Below are positions 1 through 8,021 of a DNA stretch of 64,000 nucleotides, in pieces. The DNA is taken from NCBI GenBank assembly GCA_963736975.1, contig CAVTQY010000001.1:2046001-2110000 (forward strand). The letters run 5' to 3'. The DNA comes from CAVTQY01 sp963736975. Its GTDB lineage: Bacteria > Pseudomonadota > Alphaproteobacteria > Acetobacterales > Acetobacteraceae. Below the pieces are notes generated by a model. It made no database searches, was not told where the DNA came from, and saw only the letters and a program-made list of their open reading frames with translations. Both the position numbers and the translations under genes were made by a program. Position 1 is the first letter of the stretch. Each line of letters starts with the position of its first letter.

Positions 1-732
1 GGCAAGCCAGCCCGCCACAGCCAACAGCAGGATAGTACCGGAGTAGCAGATGGCGAGGAACGGCCCGGTACGCTCGCCGAAGAGGCGCGCCGTCGATCCG
101 ACGCCAACCAGCGCGTCGTCCTCGCGGTCCTGGTGGGCGTAGATCGTGTCGAAGCCAAGGTCCCAGAAAATTGCTGCCGCATAGAGCGCGCCCCAGGCGC
201 CGTCGATCCGCCCGGATGCGGCGGCGTAGCCGAGCGGGGCGCCGAAGCCGAAGGTGAAACCCATCACCAGTTGCGGCCACCAGGTGACGCGTTTGGCCAG
301 CGGATAGAGCCCAACCAGCAGCAGCGAGGCCGCGCCTAGAGCCTGCGAGAGCGCGTTGAGCTGCAACAGAATCGCCAGCCCCAGCAGGAGCAATATCAGA
401 AGGAAAGCCGCGGCCTGACGCGGCCGCAACACGCCGGAAGCCAACGGTCGGGCAGCGGTGCGCACGACAAGGCGGTCGATGTCGCGGTCCCAGAGATCGT
501 TCACCACGCAACCGGCAGCCCGCATTATCACGCTGCCGATTCCGAACAACAGGATGAGCCGGCCAGCGCGCCCAGGCGTCGTACCGGCAAGCAGAATCCC
601 CCACAGCCCGGGCAGGAACAACAGCCAGGCGCCGATCGGCCGGTCCAGTCGGGCGAGCAGGACATAAGGGCGCCATACCGTCGGCAGGCGCGCGACCCAG
701 CCCTCAGCCGCGATGTCGGTATGTGTGTTCAT
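1..732 (-). CDS. ubiA: 4-hydroxybenzoate polyprenyltransferase UbiA (C-terminus cut by window edge)
   Basis: Integral membrane prenyltransferase that attaches the polyprenyl tail to 4-hydroxybenzoate in ubiquinone synthesis. Translating from the ATG at 732 gives 244 residues with no stop before the window edge. Both Asp-rich prenyl-diphosphate/Mg sites are visible: NDLWDRDID (78-86) and the second motif ending HQDREDD (about 200-206). Several long hydrophobic stretches fit a UbiA fold. It diverges from rsmE with about 50 bp between the start codons. The family is usually 290-320 residues, so roughly the last two helices are missing. The identification is firm. Confidence 0.95.
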   Translation of the reverse strand, partial: MNTHTDIAAEGWVARLPTVWRPYVLLARLDRPIGAWLLFLPGLWGILLAGTTPGRAGRLILLFGIGSVIMRAAGCVVNDLWDRDIDRLVVRTAARPLASGVLRPRQAAAFLLILLLLGLAILLQLNALSQALGAASLLLVGLYPLAKRVTWWPQLVMGFTFGFGAPLGYAAASGRIDGAWGALYAAAIFWDLGFDTIYAHQDREDDALVGVGSTARLFGERTGPFLAICYSGTILLLAVAGWLA

Positions 733-759
733 CGCTGCTAGTCTGCGGGTCGGCCAAAC

Positions 760-801
760 GGGGTCAATATGCCGGGGTCAATATGCCGGGCTCAATCCGC
801 C
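760..801. repeat. 14-bp tandem repeat containing the rsmE start codon
   Basis: The unit GGGGTCAATATGCC occurs at 760-773 and again at 774-787, followed by a degenerate third unit (788-801, GGGCTCAATCCGCC). Each perfect unit contains an ATG; only the second (783) is in frame with rsmE. A slip-strand duplication or loss here would move the start region of rsmE and the spacing to the divergent ubiA promoter. Confidence 0.85.
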
Positions 802-1487
802 TGTTCGTCCTGGCGCCGCTGTCCGAAGACAGCACGGTCGCCGCCACGCCGGCACAGGCGCATCATCTCGCCACCGTCATGCGACGCCGGCCAGGCGATC
901 CGGTTCGCCTGTTCAACGGGCACGACGGCGAGTGGAGCGGTCGGATCGCCAAACTGCACCGCGACCGCGCTACGCTCACCGTGCAGCAAAAGCTGCGGCC
1001 GCAGGCAGCAGAGCCGGATCTGTGGCTCGCCTTTGCCTTGCTCAAACGCGATGCGACCGACCTCGTCGTCCAGAAGGCGACCGAGCTGGGGGTTGCGGCG
1101 TTGCTGCCGGTCCTGACCGCACGCACCAACGCCGCCCGGGTCAATCTCGATCGCCTGGTCCTGATCGCGACCGAGGCCGCCGAACAGGCCGAGCGTTTGA
1201 CGGTGCCGGCAGTACACAGGCCGCGACCACTCCCCGATCTTCTGGCATCCTGGCCGACCGAGCGGCCGTTGCTGGCGGCCCTCGAGCGCACCGACGCGCC
1301 GCCGGTCCGGGCTATCGCCCCTGCCGGGTTGCTCGTCGGTCCGGAAGGCGGGTTCACCGACGGCGAACGAGAGGCGCTTCTGGCCCGCCCCTTCGTCCAA
1401 CTCGTCAGTTTCGGCAGACTCGTCCTGCGTGCGGAGACGGCCTGCATCGTCGGGCTGGCGCTGTTGCAGGTGCCGCGCCGACCCTGA
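783..1487 (+). CDS. rsmE: 16S rRNA (uracil(1498)-N(3))-methyltransferase RsmE
   Basis: SPOUT-class enzyme that methylates N3 of U1498 in 16S rRNA using SAM. The 234-residue product has the family signatures near its C-terminus: LVGPEGGFTDGE (about 184-195) and the knot loop SFGRLVLRAETA (about 209-220). An N-terminal PUA-like region (RLFV...HHLATVMRRRPGD) is also present. I chose the ATG at 783 because homologues start a few residues before RLFV; an in-frame start at 723 would add 20 unconserved residues. gshA follows 39 bp downstream. Confidence 0.93.
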   Translation: MPGSIRLFVLAPLSEDSTVAATPAQAHHLATVMRRRPGDPVRLFNGHDGEWSGRIAKLHRDRATLTVQQKLRPQAAEPDLWLAFALLKRDATDLVVQKATELGVAALLPVLTARTNAARVNLDRLVLIATEAAEQAERLTVPAVHRPRPLPDLLASWPTERPLLAALERTDAPPVRAIAPAGLLVGPEGGFTDGEREALLARPFVQLVSFGRLVLRAETACIVGLALLQVPRRP

Positions 1488-1526
1488 TACTGGCCCCAAG
1501 GGAAATCACCCGCACCCCGGAGCATC

Positions 1527-2924
1527 ATGTCCAACCCCGGAGACGCCGATGACACGCCGATCACCTCCGTGCGGCAACTGGCCGACTATATCGCCGCCGG
1601 CTGCAAGCCGCGTGCGGCGTGGCGCGTCGGCACTGAGCATGAGAAATTTGGCTTCCGGCGCAACGATTTCGCGGCACCACCGTATCAAGGCCAGGCCGGC
1701 GATCCGGCGAGCATCCGCACCCTGCTGGAGGGACTCGCGCGCAGCACCGGCGCCGCGCCGATCCTGGATCGCGGGAACCCGATCGGCCTGACGCAGGGCA
1801 GGGCGGCGATCTCGCTGGAACCGGCCGGACAGCTCGAATTGTCCGGCGCGCCGGTGGCGACGTTGCACGAGGCGAAAGACGAGCTGGCAGCGCATTTCGC
1901 GCAACTGCGAGGCGTAGCCGCCGATCTCGGCCTCGGCTTCGCCCCGCTCGGTTTCCATCCGCTTTGTCGGCGCGACGAGATGCCCTGGATGCCCAAGGGG
2001 CGCTATCAGATCATGCGCAACTACATGCCGAAAGTAGGCTCGCTCGGCCTGGATATGATGACCCGCACCTGCACCGTGCAGGCCAACCTGGATTTCGCTT
2101 CCGAGACGGACATGGTCCGCAAACTGCGGGTCTCGTTGCTGCTGCAGCCGTTGGCGACGGCGCTGTTCGCCAACTCGCCGTTCACCGAAGGCCGACCGAA
2201 CGGGTACATGTCGTACCGCGCCAAGGTCTGGACCGACACCGACAATTACCGGTCCGGCATTCCGGCGGTCATGTTCGAAGACGGGTTCGGCTTCGAGCGC
2301 TACGCCGAATGGGTGATCGACGCGGTGCCGATGTATTTCATCTACCGCGACGGCCGGTATCTGGATGTGGCGGGAGCGTCGTTTCGGGGCTTCATGGAGG
2401 GTCGGCTGAACGACCGCCTCCCCGGCGTGGTCGCCACCGTCGGCGACTTCATCGATCACATGACGACCGTGTTCACCGACGTGCGGCTCAAGCGCTTCCT
2501 GGAGATGCGCGGGGCGGACGCCGGCACGCCCGAGATGATGCTGGCGCAGTCCGCGTTGTGGGTGGGGCTGCTGCATGATGAGGCGGCGCTCGCGGCGGCC
2601 GAATCGCTGTTGCGCGGTGTCGGCTGGAGCGAGGCGGTGGCGCTGCGCCAGGAGGTGCCGCGTCAGGGGTTGGCGACGCCGCTCCACAGCCCTTGGCCGA
2701 CGAACACGTTGCGTGATCTGGGCGCGCAGATCGTGGCGATCGCGCGTGACGGTCTGCGCGGGCGCGCCCGCCTCGACCCAGCCGGGCAGGACGAGAGTGC
2801 CTATCTGGCGCCGTTGGAGGCCATCGCCACCGGGGCGCCCTGCCAGGCTGAGTGGTGGCTGGAGCGCTACCGCGCGCAGTGGCAGGGGGATGTAAGGCGC
2901 ATTTTCGACGACGCGGCGATATGA
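1527..2924 (+). CDS. gshA: glutamate-cysteine ligase, plant/alphaproteobacterial type
   Basis: ATP-dependent first enzyme of glutathione synthesis, joining the gamma-carboxyl of glutamate to cysteine. The 465-residue protein matches the GCS2-like family of alphaproteobacteria and plants: WRVGTEHEKFGF near residues 31-42, then GRAAISLEPAGQLELSG (about 92-108), PLGFHPLCRRDEMPWMPKGRY, and a long conserved core through the AVMFEDGFGFERYAEW region. Length is normal for the family (about 450-460). The start at 1527 has no obvious strong ribosome site. A regulator gene follows on the same strand. Confidence 0.93.
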   Translation: MSNPGDADDTPITSVRQLADYIAAGCKPRAAWRVGTEHEKFGFRRNDFAAPPYQGQAGDPASIRTLLEGLARSTGAAPILDRGNPIGLTQGRAAISLEPAGQLELSGAPVATLHEAKDELAAHFAQLRGVAADLGLGFAPLGFHPLCRRDEMPWMPKGRYQIMRNYMPKVGSLGLDMMTRTCTVQANLDFASETDMVRKLRVSLLLQPLATALFANSPFTEGRPNGYMSYRAKVWTDTDNYRSGIPAVMFEDGFGFERYAEWVIDAVPMYFIYRDGRYLDVAGASFRGFMEGRLNDRLPGVVATVGDFIDHMTTVFTDVRLKRFLEMRGADAGTPEMMLAQSALWVGLLHDEAALAAAESLLRGVGWSEAVALRQEVPRQGLATPLHSPWPTNTLRDLGAQIVAIARDGLRGRARLDPAGQDESAYLAPLEAIATGAPCQAEWWLERYRAQWQGDVRRIFDDAAI

Positions 2925-3084
2925 TATCGGCCGATCTTGCGAATGCAACCAAGCAGCGTCGTGACGGGCCCATGAACGCCGCCACACGGGCGGCTACTCC
3001 TGCCCAGGCGAACCCGTCCGCGGGTCCGAGACTGCGGTTGCGGCTGATCGGGCAGATGGAGGCACGGAGTTCAGCGGCGAGAAC

Positions 3085-5013
3085 GTGCTGCCGGTCGGGC
3101 GAAAAACCCGCGCGCTGCTCGCCGTGGTCGCACTCAGCGCACCGCGCCCGGCGCTGCGCGGGCGGCTCTCGGAGCTGTTGTGGAGCCGCCGGCCGGAAGA
3201 GCAGGCGCGGGCTTCGCTGCGGCAGGAAATCCACCGCTTGGTCGAAGCGTTGCAGCCTGCCGGCAACGACATCCTGGTGATCACGCGCGACCACATCGCG
3301 CTGCGGCCCGGCGCGGTCTGGATCGATGTCGCGGAGCTGATGCGCGCGACCGTGGAACAACCGGCTTCACTCGCGTTGCTGGAAGGTGACCTGCTCGAGG
3401 ACCTCGACGGGATCGGCTCAGCTTTCGACATGTGGCTGACAGCCGAGCGGGAGCGCCTGCGCGATCGGGCGCGGACGGTGGGCGAGTTGCTGTTGCGAGA
3501 ACAGGCTGACCCGGAGACGGCAATCCCGGCAGCCGAGCGCTTGCTGCGCATAGATCGTGCTCATGAAGGCGCTTGGCGTGCCCTGATGCGGGCCCATGCC
3601 GCGCGCGGCGAGCGGGGGATGGCGATCCAGGCCTATGACCGTTGCCGCGCCGTGTTGGCCGAATTGATGGACGCCGCGCCATCGGCCGAGACGCAGAAGT
3701 TGCTGGCGGAAATACGCGGCCCTTCCGGCAGCCGGCTGCCATTGCGTCCGCCGGCTTTGCCGATCGACGACGAGGCCGAGCCGGAGATCGAGCCGCGCCC
3801 CCCGGGGCCGGCGCGCGGCGGGGCGCATCTCGGCGTCATGCCGTTGGCGCTGGTGGGCACCGATAATCGGGAGGCGCATCTGGCGCGCGGTGTGGCCGAG
3901 GAGATCAGCGCGGCGCTGTCGCGCGTGCGCTGGCTGTTCATCGTATCCGCCGCCTCGCTGACGCGCTACGCGGAAGCCGGTCGCGACGAGACGGCAATTC
4001 GCCGCATCTTCGGTCTCGACTACCTGCTCGACGGCACGATTCAACGCGTTGGCGACAGGATGCGTGTGAGCCTGCGGCTGCTCGACTTGCGCAACCAGGG
4101 CGTGGTGGCCTGGGCCAACCGCTTCGATGGCGAAGCAGCGGATTTGCTGACTTTGCAGGACGACGTTGCCGCCCGCGTCGCTGCGCAGCTCGATCCCGAA
4201 ATTCTCATGCTCGAGGCCCGCCACGCCGCCGCTGCAAAGGTGGACGAACCCACCCCCTACGAGCTGATGTTGCGCGCGCTCCCCTTGATGCAGCGGATGG
4301 AACGAGCGCCTTTCATGCTCGCCGGCGAGTGGTTGCGCCAGGCAGTGGAGGCCGCGCCCGATCTGGCAGCGCCGCACGCCTGGCTGGCCCGTTGGCATGT
4401 GTTTCAGGCGTCGCAGGGATGGGCGCCGGACCTGCCGACGGTGGTCGAAGCGGCGGTCGGCCTTGCCGAGCGCGCCATTCGGCTGGACCCGTTCGATGCG
4501 CGCGCGCTGGGCATTGCCGGGGAGGTCTGCGCCGCGTTGCAGGCCGCCCCGCTTGAGGCGATCGCGCTATATGACCGCGCACTCGCGATCAATCCGAACT
4601 TGGCCGCAGGTTGGGCGAAGTCGGCTGCGGCGATGGCTTATCTGGGCGACATTGTCGAGGCCGAGCGGCGTGCCGCGCGCTACAAGGCGTTGTCGCCCTT
4701 GCATCCCTGGGCCTTTGCCTTCGACGGTGTGTTCAGCCTGATCGCGCTGTTACGCGGAGACTTCGAGAGTGCGGCAAAGGCCGGCCGGGCAGCCGCGCAG
4801 CTCAACCTGGGCTGGACCGGCGACCTGCCTTCGTATCTCGCTGCGCTCGGATATCTCCGCCACGCGCGTGAGACGGCAAACGTGCGGACACGCCTGATGG
4901 CGGCGTATCCGGGATTTCGCGTGCAACAATCGCTGCGTGACGCCCCGTTCGAGCGCGACGAAGATCGCGCGATAGTGGCGGCCGGCCTGCGAAACGCTGG
5001 CGTGCCTGATTGA
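3085..5013 (+). CDS. SARP-like transcriptional regulator with TPR region (5' end probably frameshifted)
   Basis: Predicted cytoplasmic regulator. The N-terminus (VGRKTRALLAVVAL...LSELLWSRRPEEQARASLRQ) is the winged-helix start of SARP/BTAD activators, followed by a bacterial transcriptional activation helical region (to about residue 200). Residues about 250-380 form a TolB-like/CadC-type domain (LARGVAEEISAALSR, YLLDGTIQRVGDRMRVSLRLL), and the rest holds TPR-like helices. The GTG at 3085 is the first start in frame, but the missing first beta strand is encoded just upstream in another frame (ATG 2972, ...RLRLRLIGQMEA at about 3026-3061). One missing base near 3062-3070 would restore a single 680-residue gene. 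Its stop overlaps the next start, so the two genes are probably translated together. Confidence 0.8.
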   Translation: MLPVGRKTRALLAVVALSAPRPALRGRLSELLWSRRPEEQARASLRQEIHRLVEALQPAGNDILVITRDHIALRPGAVWIDVAELMRATVEQPASLALLEGDLLEDLDGIGSAFDMWLTAERERLRDRARTVGELLLREQADPETAIPAAERLLRIDRAHEGAWRALMRAHAARGERGMAIQAYDRCRAVLAELMDAAPSAETQKLLAEIRGPSGSRLPLRPPALPIDDEAEPEIEPRPPGPARGGAHLGVMPLALVGTDNREAHLARGVAEEISAALSRVRWLFIVSAASLTRYAEAGRDETAIRRIFGLDYLLDGTIQRVGDRMRVSLRLLDLRNQGVVAWANRFDGEAADLLTLQDDVAARVAAQLDPEILMLEARHAAAAKVDEPTPYELMLRALPLMQRMERAPFMLAGEWLRQAVEAAPDLAAPHAWLARWHVFQASQGWAPDLPTVVEAAVGLAERAIRLDPFDARALGIAGEVCAALQAAPLEAIALYDRALAINPNLAAGWAKSAAAMAYLGDIVEAERRAARYKALSPLHPWAFAFDGVFSLIALLRGDFESAAKAGRAAAQLNLGWTGDLPSYLAALGYLRHARETANVRTRLMAAYPGFRVQQSLRDAPFERDEDRAIVAAGLRNAGVPD

Positions 5014-6884
5014 ACAGCCGGTTGGCCACGCAAGACGCGGCAACCGACACATACCAAACCGGAGGTGCGGCTGCGCCGAAACGGCTTGGGCCAGCGGGAA
5101 CGGTCCTGCTTGCGTTGCTCACGGCATGGGCGCTGTCTCTGGCGGCATCCGATCTCATGCGGATGGTACGGCCTCTCGGCTCCCTGGGCTTCGCTGCCGA
5201 CAACAACGGCGATGTGTACGACGTCCAGGGTCCGTTCGCATCGCTCGGCGATTCGCCGGCCTGGATAGCCGGGCTGCGGCAAGGCTATCGGGTCAACCTT
5301 TGGGCCATGCGCTGTACCCTAAGCAATGCCTCCACCTGCGCCGACATACTGACTGTCGTGGGCGGCCTGGGAGGGCCACAGAAAGTCCGGGTGGGTCGTA
5401 CCGTTACACTTGTTATTGCCGGTTCGCCCAGGCACGCGTCTGGCCGCATTGCTGTCGCCGCGGCGCCCGTCCTTATGGACTGGCCGGAGCGCATCGTGCT
5501 GTGCCTGGACGAGATCGCCGGCCTTCTGCTGATCGGCGCCGCGTCCTGGATGGTCTGGTGGCGACCGGGCAGGATGACGTGGGGGTTTTTCCTCTACGTC
5601 ATGTGGTTCAACCCCGGCCAGGATTTCGAAGCCTACGCCTTTCTGCAGGACCGCCCGCTGCTGATGCTGGCGCAGGAGGCGGCGCAGGCTTTGGCCGTCG
5701 CAGCCGGATATACCGGCTTGTTACAGTTCGCGTTGCGGGTGCCGCGAGACCGGCTCTCGCCTCAGTGGCAGCCGGTTGAACGGGCGCTCCCCGTCATCGG
5801 CGGGATCCTGGCAGTGTTGCAGCTTGCGAGTTTCGGCTCCGGCTTCGGGTATCCGACGGAGGCGATCACGCGTGCCGGTTTCCTGTCGGGCTATGCGGTC
5901 GATGCGGCGGCTCTGCTGATCCTGCTGCGCCGCCGGCGCGGTCAGCCGCCCCAGGATTACCAGCGGCTGCGCTGGGTGATTTGGGGATGCCTGATCGGGC
6001 TCCCGTCCTTCATCTTCGCCGACAGCAATGCCGCGACGTCGCTGTGGCTGCCGATTTGGGGCGGCGTGCCGCCGTCCGACGCCGTGCTCGGGCTGTTTTA
6101 TCTGCTGCACGGGGTCATGGGCGTGTTCGTGCTGGAGGCCATCCGTCGGCAGCGGGTGATCGATGTCAGCATACCACTGCGGCGCATCACCCTGCTCGCG
6201 TTGCTGATCAGCGTGCCGATTTATTACCTGCACGGGCTGATCACCCTCGCGCACGAGGAGATCTCGTTGCCGGGATGGGCCTGGGTGCTGATCGGCGGCA
6301 CGATCGTGTTCATCCTGAGCCGTCTGCATGAGATCTCCGCGGAAATCGCCACACAGGTGCTCAGCCCCGCGTTGCGCCGCGCACGCCACCATCTCGCGCG
6401 CGGGCGCGCGGCGATCCGCGACGCCGCAAGCGCAGCCGCGGTCGAGCGGTTGCTCGTCGAAGTGCCGGTCGAGGCGCTTCGCCTCGCCTCGGCGGCGGTA
6501 TTCCGGGAGGAGTCGGGCGAGTGGCGGCTCTGCCGCGCGGTGAACTGGCAAGGCGGCGCGGCGCGGCTGGGCGCCGCCGTGGTGGCCTCTCTAAGCTCCG
6601 AATGGGGGCAGCCGCGTCATTTGCGCGGGGCGGAGACGGAGTTGCCTGGGTTGCCGGAAGGGCTGGCCGCACCAGGCCTCGTTGTGCCGATCGGCGGCGA
6701 TCTTGCTCTCGCGCTGTACGGTCCGCATGAGACCGGCGCCGATCTCAGCCTGGATGAACGGGACTTGCTGGTGGAGTTCGCCGAAACCGCCGGGCGCACC
6801 TATGCGCGTTTGGAAATCGACGCTCTGCGCCGCCGGCTGAGCGCGTTGGCGGACGAACCGGTGGGCGAATCGCTCATTCGATAA
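5010..6884 (+). CDS. multi-TM membrane protein with cytoplasmic GAF-like domain
   Basis: 624 residues, unassigned family. Visible layout: TM helix at about 28-48; an extracytoplasmic segment of about 100 residues with two Cys (NLWAMRCTLSNASTCAD); then about seven hydrophobic helices from 155 to 430; then a soluble C-terminal region (430-610) with a GAF-like pattern (VPIGGDLALALYGPHETGADLSLDERDLLVEFAETAGR). No kinase, HAMP or cyclase motif is seen. The start is the TTG at 5010, sharing TTGA with the upstream regulator stop, so a sensor/regulator partnership with the SARP protein is plausible. That role is inferred only from coupling and architecture. Confidence 0.7.
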   Translation: MNSRLATQDAATDTYQTGGAAAPKRLGPAGTVLLALLTAWALSLAASDLMRMVRPLGSLGFAADNNGDVYDVQGPFASLGDSPAWIAGLRQGYRVNLWAMRCTLSNASTCADILTVVGGLGGPQKVRVGRTVTLVIAGSPRHASGRIAVAAAPVLMDWPERIVLCLDEIAGLLLIGAASWMVWWRPGRMTWGFFLYVMWFNPGQDFEAYAFLQDRPLLMLAQEAAQALAVAAGYTGLLQFALRVPRDRLSPQWQPVERALPVIGGILAVLQLASFGSGFGYPTEAITRAGFLSGYAVDAAALLILLRRRRGQPPQDYQRLRWVIWGCLIGLPSFIFADSNAATSLWLPIWGGVPPSDAVLGLFYLLHGVMGVFVLEAIRRQRVIDVSIPLRRITLLALLISVPIYYLHGLITLAHEEISLPGWAWVLIGGTIVFILSRLHEISAEIATQVLSPALRRARHHLARGRAAIRDAASAAAVERLLVEVPVEALRLASAAVFREESGEWRLCRAVNWQGGAARLGAAVVASLSSEWGQPRHLRGAETELPGLPEGLAAPGLVVPIGGDLALALYGPHETGADLSLDERDLLVEFAETAGRTYARLEIDALRRRLSALADEPVGESLIR

Positions 6885-6961
6885 CGCCACGGCCTCCCCG
6901 CCGCACGGCACTATCGGCGCTGGACGTCTGGCGATGCGGAGAGCATTCTTGAAGTGCGGCC

Positions 6962-6984
6962 GTGCACAAATTAGCTTTGTGCAC
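6962..6984 (+). promoter_or_regulatory. perfect inverted repeat, probable autoregulatory operator of mntA-hepT
   Basis: Two 9-bp arms GTGCACAAA (6962-6970) and TTTGTGCAC (6976-6984) match perfectly around a 5-bp spacer. The ATG of mntA follows one base later (6986). A possible promoter, TTGAAG (6949-6954) and TAGCTT (6972-6977) with 17-bp spacing, would place the repeat on the -10 element and give an almost leaderless mRNA. The antitoxin has a ribbon-helix-helix-like N-terminus, which fits binding here. The repeat is seen; its function is inferred. Confidence 0.65.
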
Positions 6985-6985
6985 A

Positions 6986-7441
6986 ATGCAGACATCCAGG
7001 GACAGGACCGCTTTCCTCTCGGCCAGGGTTCCGCAAAGCGTCCGGAACCGCATGAAAGCCGTGGCCGCGGCACGCGGCGAAAAGCTGCAGGACCTGATCG
7101 GCGGGCTCATCGCGCGCTTCCTCGACGAAGCCGAGCGGCGCCCCCCAGAGCTGGGCGATATCGTCCGCAACCTGCAGGAACGAGAGACGCTGCTGCGCCG
7201 CCGGGGCATCGCAGGCCTCTGGGTGTTCGGCTCCGTTGCCAGAGGCGATGCCGGACCCGAAAGCGATGTCGATCTGGCCATCGATTTGGAGCCTGCCGCC
7301 GAAGTTTCGCTGCTTGATCTCGCCCGTATCAAGGCAGACCTCGAAGGGGCGCTGGGACGGCCGGTGGACCTTGGTGAGCGCTCGACCATGACACCACGCG
7401 TCGCCGCGGTGGCCGAGCGCGAGTTCGTCCGCGTCTTCTGA
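6986..7441 (+). CDS. mntA: MntA-type nucleotidyltransferase antitoxin with N-terminal RHH-like domain
   Basis: Minimal nucleotidyltransferase; characterised MntA proteins neutralise HepT by adding AMP units to its tyrosine. Counting from ATG 6986 (151 aa), the GSX10DXD signature is exact (G82 S83, D94, D96) and a third acidic residue lies in RPVDLG (D128). Unusually, residues about 7-50 (FLSARVPQSVRNRMKAVAAA...LIARFLDEAE) read like a ribbon-helix-helix DNA-binding domain, not part of standalone MntA. A GTG at 6962 would lengthen the protein but lies inside the operator-like repeat, so I prefer 6986. The stop overlaps the hepT start by one base. Confidence 0.88.
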   Translation: MQTSRDRTAFLSARVPQSVRNRMKAVAAARGEKLQDLIGGLIARFLDEAERRPPELGDIVRNLQERETLLRRRGIAGLWVFGSVARGDAGPESDVDLAIDLEPAAEVSLLDLARIKADLEGALGRPVDLGERSTMTPRVAAVAEREFVRVF

Positions 7442-7803
7442 TGCCGCGCAGCCTCGAGGAGCGTTTGCTCGATATCCGGGACGCCGCCAGCGATTTGCGC
7501 GACTTCGTGGCCGACATGGAAACCGACGCGTTCCACGCCCTTCCGCATGCCGATCGCATTCGCTATCGCGCCATGAAGAATGCGCTCGCCGAGCTCGGGG
7601 AAGCCGCCAAGGTCGTGCCGACCGACATCCGCACACATCATTCCGAGGTGGACTGGAAGGGGCTTGCCGGACTGCGCGACCTGGTCGCCCACCAGTATTT
7701 CGCCATCGATACCCGCCGGTTGCTGCCCATCATTCGGAGTGAGATTCCAAAGCTGCTTACTGCCGTCGAAACCGAGCTCCGGCGGTTGGGAGCGACCCCG
7801 TAG
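7441..7803 (+). CDS. hepT: HepT-family HEPN toxin (DUF86)
   Basis: Predicted RNase toxin of the HEPN superfamily. The 120-residue all-alpha protein carries the complete active motif RX4HXY as RDLVAHQY (R79, H84, Y86); Y86 is the position AMPylated by MntA in studied pairs. Nothing in the frame or motif suggests inactivation. It starts on the last base of the mntA stop (TGATG), giving tight translational coupling. It sits immediately upstream of the methylase/ATPase genes, a typical defence-island setting. Confidence 0.92.
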   Translation: MPRSLEERLLDIRDAASDLRDFVADMETDAFHALPHADRIRYRAMKNALAELGEAAKVVPTDIRTHHSEVDWKGLAGLRDLVAHQYFAIDTRRLLPIIRSEIPKLLTAVETELRRLGATP

Positions 7804-8021
7804 AACTCATTTTTCGCGGACGCGCCTCAGTGGCACGTCCATCCGTGCTTTCTCCCAAGGAAGCAGTATCTCCAAGTAGCAGTGACGCTGCAATTCTCGG
7901 CATGCACTCCGCTGTGCATATAAGGCCACCGCCGCTGGATTAACCGTACCTTAGCCGCTCCTCTGCTGAAACTCTCTTGCGCAAAACGCGCGATTGCAGC
8001 CAGGAGGGCGACGCGAAACGC

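Noticed and set aside
1506..2987. 493-codon minus-strand frame opposite gshA
   Set aside because: Shadow of the gshA coding strand; biased His/Arg/Gln composition and no motif.
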